Part shown: positions 6,636-11,581 of the stretch, in pieces
Numbering within the stretch: the stretch's first letter is position 1
Layout of the letters: each line of letters starts with the position of its first letter
Origin: Oscillospiraceae bacterium
Lineage (GTDB): Bacteria > Bacillota > Clostridia > Oscillospirales > Oscillospiraceae
Direction: 5' to 3'
DNA: 11,581 bases
Assembly (NCBI GenBank): GCA_904501855.1
Contig: CAJGCI010000050.1
Coordinates: 1-11,581, forward strand
Position numbers and translations under genes: made by a program
Notes under the pieces: generated by a model
Told to the model about the DNA's origin: nothing
What the model saw: only the letters and a program-made list of their open reading frames with translations
The model's database searches: none

Positions 6636-8204
6636 TCAGCTGCCGTAGCACACCATCACGCCGGTGAACTTGTCGGCGTGGAGGGAGGCGGCGAAGTTGA
6701 CCTTGATGGTCTGGTTGGCCGTGCCGCTGCCCAGGGGAACGAATTCCTTCTGGTCGTAGGTATAGACCCGGCCGTTGCTCCAGCGGAGGTCGGTGCTGTC
6801 CATGGAGACGGTGACGACATTGATGCCCGTGGACAGGGAAGTATCGACCAGAACATAGCCCGACTGGGGAGAGGGGACGTTCATGGTATAGGTGTTGCCG
6901 CTGCGCTGGAACTGATCCTTGTAGAAATAGGTGATGTAGTCAAACTGTGTGACGTTCCGGTCGGCAGGAGCCACGGTGCCCCGGAATCCCTTGCGGGCTC
7001 CGGCATTCTGATCGATTACGCTCTTGATGGTGGCCGCGTACATCAGGTGGCCGTCATTGTTGGGATGCAGTCCGTCGATAGAGATGAGAGAAGAACCCCT
7101 GTTCGCATTGAATGCCATGGCGATATCCGCGATGTCCGCACCGTAGTGGGAGCACAGAGTTTCGATGACGCGCATCTTGTTGGACGGGTTGTTGGAAGTA
7201 TCCCGCTGGGTGTGCTCGGCCACTGCCACCATGGAAGCATGGGGATACTTGGTGTGCAGGGCACGGAGAAGCGCCTCGTAATACAGGGCAAAGTTCTGCT
7301 CGCTGTCGTTGTGGCCGTAGCAGATGACGATGAGATCATAGGGGATCTGATCGTCCAGCAGCTTGGTACGGGCATAGCCGTAGGTGCTGGCGGTGCCGGA
7401 CAGAGACTGGTTGTTCAGGTTGACCTTGCATCCGTACTGGTCCTGCAGCCAGACGCGCAGCCGGTTGGCCAAAGTCAGGGACTTGTCGCTGGCGCCCACC
7501 CCTTCGGAGATGGAGTCTCCCACCACCAGAAGGTTGATGTTCTCATGGTCTGCCAGTTTCTGATATCCGCTCTTGCCCGTGTTGATGGTATGGAGCATGG
7601 TGACCATCTGTGCACGGGTCATGTTGGTGTTGGGCTGGAACAGATTGGAGCCCATGCCGGTCATGTATCCCGCGGTGACCATGGCCTTGACAAAGCCCAC
7701 GGCATACTCGGCAATGTTGCCGTCATCGGCGAAACGGGACCGGCCGCCGGTCTTCAGAAGGCCGTAGGCACGGCTGAAGATCACCGCCGCCTGCTGACGG
7801 GTCACGGGATCCCCGGGCCCGAAGTGCTCCGAGTCATACCCGGCGATGATGCCTGCCCGGACGCAGTTGCGGATGGCGGGACCGTACCAGGAAACCGAGG
7901 AGACATCCTGGAAGGAGACCGGATTGTTGATGGCACCCTGAATGCCGTTCCATGTGTTGTTCTGCAGTCCCAGCACCTTGTTCATGATCACGGCAAATTC
8001 CGCACGGGTCACGGACCGGTCGGGACGGAAGGTGCCGTCCTCATATCCGGAGACATAGCCTGACGCGGAGGCCCAGTCCACCGATTCGGAATACCACCGG
8101 CCGCCGGCCACATCGGAGAAGGCGGCGGATACCGGCAGAATAAACAGGGTAGCGGCCAGGCACAGAGCCATGACCAGACTGCATATCTTACGTGTCTTTT
8201 TCAT
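6636..8204 (-). CDS. Secreted SGNH/GDSL hydrolase with three N-terminal SLH domains
   Basis: A 522-residue exported protein. The signal peptide (1-27, ending LPVSA) closely resembles that of the lipase at 2381-4339. Three SLH repeats follow (about 29-79 with DGTFRPD and VTRAE, 98-149, and 158-207), typically anchoring a protein to pyruvylated wall polysaccharide. The SGNH hydrolase domain spans about 222-400. Its blocks are GDSIS (nucleophile Ser231), LSGT (Gly270), GHND (Asn299) and DGLHP (Asp377, His380). These give the Ser-Asp-His triad and the Gly/Asn oxyanion hole of esterases, lipases and carbohydrate deacetylases. Residues about 415-522 form an unassigned, probably beta-rich C-terminal region. 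A role in deacylating wall or external polymers is plausible, but the substrate is not shown. The ATG at 8204 has AAGGA nine bases upstream. Confidence 0.92.
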   Translation of the reverse strand: MKKTRKICSLVMALCLAATLFILPVSAAFSDVAGGRWYSESVDWASASGYVSGYEDGTFRPDRSVTRAEFAVIMNKVLGLQNNTWNGIQGAINNPVSFQDVSSVSWYGPAIRNCVRAGIIAGYDSEHFGPGDPVTRQQAAVIFSRAYGLLKTGGRSRFADDGNIAEYAVGFVKAMVTAGYMTGMGSNLFQPNTNMTRAQMVTMLHTINTGKSGYQKLADHENINLLVVGDSISEGVGASDKSLTLANRLRVWLQDQYGCKVNLNNQSLSGTASTYGYARTKLLDDQIPYDLIVICYGHNDSEQNFALYYEALLRALHTKYPHASMVAVAEHTQRDTSNNPSNKMRVIETLCSHYGADIADIAMAFNANRGSSLISIDGLHPNNDGHLMYAATIKSVIDQNAGARKGFRGTVAPADRNVTQFDYITYFYKDQFQRSGNTYTMNVPSPQSGYVLVDTSLSTGINVVTVSMDSTDLRWSNGRVYTYDQKEFVPLGSGTANQTIKVNFAASLHADKFTGVMVCYGS

Positions 8205-8237
8205 TCGTAATAATCCTTTTTCTTCGATTGCGCCGGC

Positions 8238-8258
8238 CCCGGCAGATGCGCTGCCGGG
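8238..8258 (-). other. Hairpin in the leader of the SGNH-hydrolase gene
   Basis: CCCGGCAG (8238-8245) pairs perfectly with CTGCCGGG (8251-8258) around a five-base loop. No T-run follows on either strand, so it is not a typical terminator. It lies between a possible -10 box (minus-strand TATACT, top 8272-8277, without a good -35) and the ATG, so it would be in the 5' untranslated RNA. Confidence 0.5.
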
Positions 8259-8317
8259 ACAGACTAACCGTCAGTATACACCAAAACCAGAAGAAAGGGG
8301 GCGATTGTAACGAATGA

Positions 8318-8518
8318 TTACAAATTGCTGGCGGAGGGAGTGGCCAGCGCGATGCGTTCCGTGCGTTCTCTCAGCAGCTGTCCGGATAGCAGGCACTCCC
8401 GCACCATACGGAAGACCGCCTTGGGAGCATCCACCAGATATCCCTTCTCGTCCAGGTAGTAGATGTCCCGGTATCCCGCACCGGTCTCATCCAGCCGGTA
8501 GTTTCGTTCATGGACCAT
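8318..8518 (-). CDS. Unrecognised 66-residue protein
   Basis: A short gene supported by expression signals rather than homology. The ATG at 8518 has AAAGGAGG eight bases upstream, and an extended -10 sequence (TGCTACAAT) lies about 35 bases upstream. The protein begins MVHERNYRLDETG, continues with YRDIYYLDEKGYLVDAPKAV and has a basic/aliphatic C-terminal half (FRMVRECLLSGQLLRERTER) that is probably helical. No signal peptide or membrane helix is present. The sequence is soluble and mixed-charge, with one cysteine. I do not recognise a family. The open frame extends upstream to 9049, but that portion overlaps the YjbR/EVE gene and a terminator and is not used. The downstream SGNH-hydrolase gene begins 113 bases later without a clear terminator between, so co-transcription is possible. 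Confidence 0.7.
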   Translation of the reverse strand: MVHERNYRLDETGAGYRDIYYLDEKGYLVDAPKAVFRMVRECLLSGQLLRERTERIALATPSASNL

Positions 8519-8552
8519 AAGGAAAACCTCCTTTTCGTTTGTTCCTGATCTC

Positions 8553-8561
8553 ATTGTAGCA
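8553..8561 (-). promoter_or_regulatory. Extended -10 promoter of the 66-residue gene
   Basis: The minus strand reads TGCTACAAT, a TGn motif joined to a five-of-six -10 box. No convincing -35 is found, as allowed for extended -10 promoters. The transcript would start near 8546, giving a leader of about 28 bases that includes the ribosome site. Confidence 0.5.
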
Positions 8562-8577
8562 AAAGGAGTGTACAAAA

Positions 8578-8614
8578 ATACCGACAAGTTGAGCTTATCA
8601 CTCAGCTTGTCGGT
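8578..8614. terminator. Terminator of the lplA-YjbR/EVE operon
   Basis: A 13-base-pair stem (8581-8593 with 8601-8613, one G-U pair) has loop CTTATCA. On the minus strand it is followed by TATTTTTG and on the plus strand by TTTTTGTG, so it could act both ways. It lies 35 bases after the stop of the gene at 8649, and no plus-strand gene precedes it. Confidence 0.9.
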
Positions 8615-8648
8615 TTTTGTGTACTTGTTGATAACTGCGGCGGTCCCG

Positions 8649-9716
8649 TCAGGGCAGCGCGCGGATGAAATCCAGAAACTCCCCGGTGACGCTGCGGGCG
8701 CCCCGCACATTGGTGATGCCGTGCTTCCGCAGTTTCTCCATGGTGGCCTGATCCCCATCGTACTCCCGGAGCTTGTGCAGACGCATGACCTTCCGGATGG
8801 AGAGCGTTCCGTCGGAATAGGAGTAGGGGATCTCCGTCTCCAGCACCCGGCAGCGGTACAGGACCGCGGAGACCGGCCGGCCGATGTAGAAATACACGAT
8901 GTCGCCCTTCCGGATCTTCTCCGGCTGCTTCCACAGTTCATCGCCCTGGGCAAACAGATTATCCACGTCATGGTCGATGGGATTGACTGCCAGGATCCAG
9001 TCGCCGTTGGGGATGATCTCGTGCTTCTTCGCCGTGGAGCGGATGGCATATTCCCGGCTGCGACGCAGAAGTTCCAGAATGGTCTCGTCCGGCAACCGTT
9101 CGTCCAGTGCGATGCTGATCCAGTTGTCCCGGTTCATATGATAACAGGGATAGATCCCGTTGTTGTTCAGCAGGGTATCCCGGCTCTCCGGAGGGATCTT
9201 CACGTTGAGGATCTCCATCTGCTCCGCAGGATCAGGGTGATCTTTCTCCACCTTCTGGCGGGGAAGGAGCATGATGAGACCGTACCACTTGCGGTTTCCG
9301 GAATATCGGAAGACACCGTAATCCTCCGCCGTCTCAAAGGGATGGTCCGGCACCTCGCCAAACCGCTGCGAAAGGGCGTGGGCGATGCGGTTGGACTGGG
9401 GGAAGACGAAATCCTCCGGTACGAAGCAGTCCTCCGCGATCTGATGCAGGACCTCACAGTAGGCGTCCCGCAGTGTGCTGACGAAGGCGCCGTAGCGCTG
9501 GGAGGAATGAATGGCATAGAATTCCTCCCCGGTGTCCAGATCCATGACCCTGCCGGTGACGGATCCGTCGGTGTGCACGGTGATGTCGGCGCGGAAATCC
9601 CCGCCCATCAGCTCACGGGAAATGAGATAACCCTCCTCCGTGGGTTCAAAGCCGTAGGGGATCAGCCGGGAAAAGTCCGGCCGGTACCGCTGAAACTGTT
9701 CCTGTTCCAGAGTCAC
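8649..9716 (-). CDS. MmcQ/YjbR-family protein with EVE/PUA-like C-terminal domain
   Basis: A 355-residue cytoplasmic protein with three parts. Residues 10-95 form an N-terminal domain with the pattern LIPYGFE, GYLISRELMGGDFRADI, then TLRDAYCEVLHQIAEDCF. Residues about 101-229 are an MmcQ/YjbR domain, shown by KWYGLIMLLP, EILNVKIPPE, NGIYPCYHMNRDNWISI and LPDETILELL. This family has a double-wing fold thought to bind DNA. Residues about 238-355 resemble EVE/PUA-like domains (GDWILAVNP, IRKGDIVYFYIGRPVSAVLY), a fold known for binding modified bases in nucleic acids. The start is GTG at 9716, chosen because AAGGAGGTG lies eight bases upstream. The gene follows lplA by 32 bases with no terminator and so is co-transcribed with it; the functional link is not obvious. 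The EVE assignment is by motif feel and less certain than YjbR. Confidence 0.82.
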   Translation of the reverse strand: MTLEQEQFQRYRPDFSRLIPYGFEPTEEGYLISRELMGGDFRADITVHTDGSVTGRVMDLDTGEEFYAIHSSQRYGAFVSTLRDAYCEVLHQIAEDCFVPEDFVFPQSNRIAHALSQRFGEVPDHPFETAEDYGVFRYSGNRKWYGLIMLLPRQKVEKDHPDPAEQMEILNVKIPPESRDTLLNNNGIYPCYHMNRDNWISIALDERLPDETILELLRRSREYAIRSTAKKHEIIPNGDWILAVNPIDHDVDNLFAQGDELWKQPEKIRKGDIVYFYIGRPVSAVLYRCRVLETEIPYSYSDGTLSIRKVMRLHKLREYDGDQATMEKLRKHGITNVRGARSVTGEFLDFIRALP

Positions 9717-9722
9717 GTATCA

Positions 9723-9731
9723 CACCTCCTT
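9723..9731 (-). promoter_or_regulatory. Strong ribosome site deciding a GTG start
   Basis: The minus strand reads AAGGAGGTG in the 32-base gap after lplA. GGAGG lies eight bases from the GTG at 9714-9716. No in-frame ATG lies near the site, so GTG is the supported start of the YjbR/EVE gene. Confidence 0.85.
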
Positions 9732-9748
9732 CGTCAAGCGGCATTGTC

Positions 9749-10735
9749 TTATCCCAGAATGGATTGAAGCACCTCGGCTTCGGTGATGGTGCCGAAGAGG
9801 GCGGGAAGATCATAATGAGAGAGCACATCTTCCAGCGCCTTCCGCTCCCGGGCCACGCCCCGGAGCTCCTCCGTCAGTCCGTCCAGGGGGGCGGTGCTCA
9901 TGAAATCTCCGTAAAAGCGGATCTCGCAGAGAATGCCGCGGCGCACGTTCATCCGCACGTCCAGTGTCCCGCCGGGATAGCGGGTACGGTTCTGTACGGT
10001 ATACTCCGGGCTCTTTCCGTAATTCCACTCCCAGGTGCGGTATCTGGAATCCGCCAGATCCCGTATCCGGGCCAGATCCTCTTCCTGCAGCATGACGGGG
10101 CAGGCGTCCTCCTCCATCAGTTCCCGTCGCAGGGCTTCCCAGAACTGTTCGATGGTGGTGCCCTCCGGCAGGTGATCCTTCAGATTCCCCACCCGGCTGC
10201 GCACGGATTTCGTGCTCTTGGAAGCGAATTTGGCGGGATCGGCCCGCAGGGCGCCGGCGATCATGTCCCGGTCGGAATCGAACAGCAGCGTGCCGTGGTG
10301 CAGGATCCGTCCCTGATGCACTCGCTGGGCCACGCCGGAGACCTTCTTTCCGTCCACCAGGATATCGTTCCGTCCGGAGGCTTCCGCGGCGACTCCCATG
10401 GAGCCCAGCGCCCGGCACACCGGCTCGGTGAACCGGGAAATGTTCTGCAGCGCCGCTTCTCCTGCGTCGGTTATGAAGGAATAATTGAGATTCCCCAGAT
10501 CGTGATACACGGCTCCGCCGCCGGTCATGCGGCGCACCACGGCAATGCGGTGCCGTTCGATGAAGGCAGGATCCACTTCTTCCGCGGTATTCTGATTGCG
10601 CCCGATGATGACGGCGTTGGCGTTCTGCCACAGCATGAGCCAGTCGCCCTCCGTCTTGTGTTCCAGCACATACTGCTCGAAGGCCAGGTTATAGCAGGGA
10701 TCCGTGGATCCCGTTTCCAGATAATATACGGACAT
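9749..10735 (-). CDS. lplA: Lipoate-protein ligase
   Basis: A 328-residue cytoplasmic enzyme that activates free lipoate with ATP and attaches it to a lysine of lipoyl domains, such as glycine-cleavage H protein or 2-oxoacid dehydrogenase E2. Family marks are NLAFEQYVL (16-24), the RRMTGGGAVYHDLGNLNYSF block (68-87) that binds lipoyl-AMP, Lys131 in GKKVSGVAQ matching the catalytic lysine of Escherichia coli LplA, and HHGTLL (146-151). The C-terminal accessory domain is present (to 328), so activation and transfer are probably both done by this one protein, as in E. coli LplA (about 338 residues). The ATG at 10735 has AAGGA five bases upstream. It is the first gene of a two-gene operon with the YjbR/EVE gene. 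It is divergent from mtlA; a promoter candidate is listed at 10772-10800. Confidence 0.95.
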   Translation of the reverse strand: MSVYYLETGSTDPCYNLAFEQYVLEHKTEGDWLMLWQNANAVIIGRNQNTAEEVDPAFIERHRIAVVRRMTGGGAVYHDLGNLNYSFITDAGEAALQNISRFTEPVCRALGSMGVAAEASGRNDILVDGKKVSGVAQRVHQGRILHHGTLLFDSDRDMIAGALRADPAKFASKSTKSVRSRVGNLKDHLPEGTTIEQFWEALRRELMEEDACPVMLQEEDLARIRDLADSRYRTWEWNYGKSPEYTVQNRTRYPGGTLDVRMNVRRGILCEIRFYGDFMSTAPLDGLTEELRGVARERKALEDVLSHYDLPALFGTITEAEVLQSILG

Positions 10736-10771
10736 GGTTCCTTCTCCCGTGGTAAAGTATGGTCTATCTGA

Positions 10772-10800
10772 AATCTACACCATTCCGCCGGATTCCACAA
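10772..10800 (-). promoter_or_regulatory. Weak promoter candidate for lplA
   Basis: The minus strand has TTGTGG (top 10795-10800), 17 bases, then TAGATT (top 10772-10777), with three and four consensus matches at ideal spacing. The leader would be about 30 bases. If instead the promoter lies further right, the two hairpins at 10811-10851 would be in the leader. Confidence 0.33.
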
Positions 10801-10810
10801 GTGTCTGGGG

Positions 10811-10851
10811 GGGAATGGGATTCCCGCTGGATGCTCGCGGGTGAGATCCAG
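10811..10851. other. Two adjacent hairpins upstream of lplA
   Basis: GGGAAT and ATTCCC (10811-10816 with 10820-10825) form a tight stem with a three-base loop. One base later CTGGAT and ATCCAG (10827-10832 with 10846-10851), extended by CTC/GAG inside after a one-base bulge, form a second stem. No T-run follows on either strand. Their role is unknown. Confidence 0.5.
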
Positions 10852-10963
10852 AAATCGGAAGACAAACGTGAGAGAAAAACTGTTTCGCAGAACGCGGAGC
10901 AGCCTTTTTACAGCATGATATTCCCGGAATTTGGATTTTTGTGAAAAAATGGACAAATTATTG

Positions 10964-10992
10964 TTCCATTATCGACGGTTTTCCAGTAGAAT
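10964..10992 (+). promoter_or_regulatory. Promoter candidate for mtlA with flanking direct repeat
   Basis: TAGAAT (10987-10992) matches the -10 consensus at five of six positions. At 17 bases upstream lies only TTCCAT (10964-10969), a poor -35, as is common at promoters that need an activator. The sequence ATCGACGG occurs at 10971-10978 and again at 11004-11011, about three helical turns apart, on either side of the -10 box. The leader would be about 83 bases. Confidence 0.42.
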
Positions 10993-11081
10993 AAGTTTTA
11001 GGAATCGACGGAAGAATGACCGCGGCGGAAGGCCGGGCGCTTCCGACAGAAAAAAGGAAAAGATAAGGAGGAAATCCCGTA

Positions 11082-11581
11082 ATGAAACAAGGCATTCAGA
11101 AATTCGGCCGCTTCCTCAGCGGCATGGTGATGCCCAACATCGGCGCATTCATCGCCTGGGGTCTTATCACCGCCCTGTTTATAGAAGCAGGATGGGCCCC
11201 CAACGAGAAACTTGCCACTCTCGTATCCCCCATGCTCATCTATCTGCTTCCGCTGCTCATCGGCTACACCGGAGGCAAGATGGTCCATGACACCCGCGGT
11301 GCCGTGGTCGGTGCCATCGCCACCATGGGCGTTATCGTCGGTGCCGACGTCGCCATGTTCCTGGGCGCCATGGCCATGGGCCCCTTGGCCGGCTGGTGCA
11401 TGAAGAAGATCGACGGCGCCTTCCAGGACAAGATCCCCGGCGGCTTTGAGATGCTGTACAACAACTTCTCCGCCGGTATCCTGGGTATGATCCTGGCCAT
11501 CCTCGGCTACTATGCCATCGGTCCGATCTGCACCGTGATCAACGAAGCACTGGGCGCAGGCGTCGGCTGGCTGGTCAACCA
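11082..11581 (+). CDS. mtlA: Mannitol PTS transporter, EIIC part (partial, 3' end outside window)
   Basis: The frame is open from ATG 11082 to the right edge, giving 166 residues of an integral membrane protein. The opening KFGRFLSGMVMPNIGAFIAW, followed by GLITALFIEAGW, closely follows the start of Escherichia coli MtlA. Further matches are YLLPLLIGYTGGK, ATMGVIVGAD, GPLAGW and NNFSAGILGMILAILG. These are the first hydrophobic segments of the EIIC domain, which moves mannitol across the membrane while EIIB phosphorylates it to mannitol-1-phosphate. Whether EIIB (and EIIA) is fused cannot be seen. The start is fixed by AAGGAGG at 11065-11071, ten bases upstream. In related bacteria mtlA is followed by mtlR, mtlF and mtlD, and the same may hold beyond the window. 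The gene runs divergently from lplA. Confidence 0.95.
   Translation, partial: MKQGIQKFGRFLSGMVMPNIGAFIAWGLITALFIEAGWAPNEKLATLVSPMLIYLLPLLIGYTGGKMVHDTRGAVVGAIATMGVIVGADVAMFLGAMAMGPLAGWCMKKIDGAFQDKIPGGFEMLYNNFSAGILGMILAILGYYAIGPICTVINEALGAGVGWLVN

Larger units (their letters stand above)
10736..11081. other. 346-base divergent intergenic region between lplA and mtlA
   Basis: No credible gene was found here. From left to right it holds the lplA ribosome site and weak promoter, a C-rich/G-rich stretch with two adjacent hairpins (10811-10825 and 10827-10851), an AT-rich block (about 10920-11000) with the mtlA -10 candidate, an eight-base direct repeat flanking that box, a short hairpin (11026-11045) and the mtlA ribosome site (AAGGAGG, 11065-11071). 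Short frames inside it lack ribosome sites or overlap mtlA. Confidence 0.75.

Noticed and set aside
6484..6651. N-terminal extension of the lipoprotein frame by 56 residues
   Set aside because: It crosses the SGNH-gene terminator and would bury the lipoprotein signal peptide. AAGGAG supports the start at 6483.
6678..8063. 461-residue plus-strand open frame opposite the SGNH hydrolase
   Set aside because: It is the antisense shadow of a gene with clear SLH and SGNH motifs, with a Val/Gly/His-rich composition typical of shadow frames and no start signal.
8519..9049. Upstream extension of the 66-residue gene frame
   Set aside because: It overlaps the YjbR/EVE gene in another frame and crosses a strong terminator. 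The composition is Arg/Ser/Pro-rich and shadow-like.
8568..10771. Two long plus-strand open frames opposite the YjbR/EVE gene and lplA
   Set aside because: Both are shadows of recognisable minus-strand genes. The first starts inside a terminator hairpin, giving an artificial LSLSLSLS sequence.
10920..11081. Catabolite-repression (cre) or classic MtlR operator before mtlA
   Set aside because: I scanned by eye for the cre pattern with its central CG and for a TTG-CACA-type palindrome and found no acceptable match.
10931..11290. 119-residue plus-strand frame across the mtlA promoter and start
   Set aside because: No ribosome site, Arg-rich composition, and it overlaps the well supported mtlA start in a different frame.

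Overview
The window reads as a GC-rich, low-mobility stretch of chromosome from a Gram-positive member of the Clostridia, most likely Oscillospiraceae-like. This is inferred from strong AGGAGG-type ribosome sites, a SigA-type primary sigma factor, S-layer-homology (SLH) proteins, short rho-independent terminators after most genes and a high-GC third-codon bias. That bias opens long false reading frames opposite the real genes. No transposase, integrase, phage gene, CRISPR array, tRNA or rRNA was seen.

Layout, left to right: (1) 1-141, the lysine/alanine-rich tail of a histone-like or HU-like protein, ending in a terminator. (2) 203-919 (+), a metallophosphoesterase whose ribosome site directly abuts that terminator. 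(3) A bidirectional terminator, then a long run of minus-strand genes: rpoD/sigA (966-2222), a secreted SLH-anchored family I.5-type lipase (2381-4339), a small nitroreductase-like protein (4586-5107), an unrecognised 151-residue protein (5168-5623), an unrecognised lipoprotein (5704-6483), a secreted SLH/SGNH-hydrolase (6636-8204), a 66-residue unknown (8318-8518), a three-part MmcQ/YjbR protein with an EVE/PUA-like C-terminus (8649-9716) and lipoate-protein ligase (9749-10735). (4) A 346-base divergent intergenic region. (5) The start of a mannitol PTS transporter gene, mtlA (11082 to the end, +).

The genes do not form one pathway. The clearest local theme is the cell envelope: two exported hydrolases with near-identical signal-peptide style and three SLH repeats each (C-terminal in the lipase, N-terminal in the SGNH enzyme), with a lipoprotein between them. 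The only tight operon is lplA followed by the YjbR/EVE gene (32-base gap). Most other genes look like single transcription units with their own terminators. Promoter-like sequences are good for the 151-residue gene, fair for rpoD and the 66-residue gene, and weak elsewhere.

I did not find a convincing new multi-gene system. The points most worth a second look are the hairpin overlapping the rpoD promoter, the SLH-anchored zinc-type lipase and its SGNH partner, terminators abutting ribosome sites, the direct repeat flanking the mtlA promoter candidate, and the small unknown proteins.
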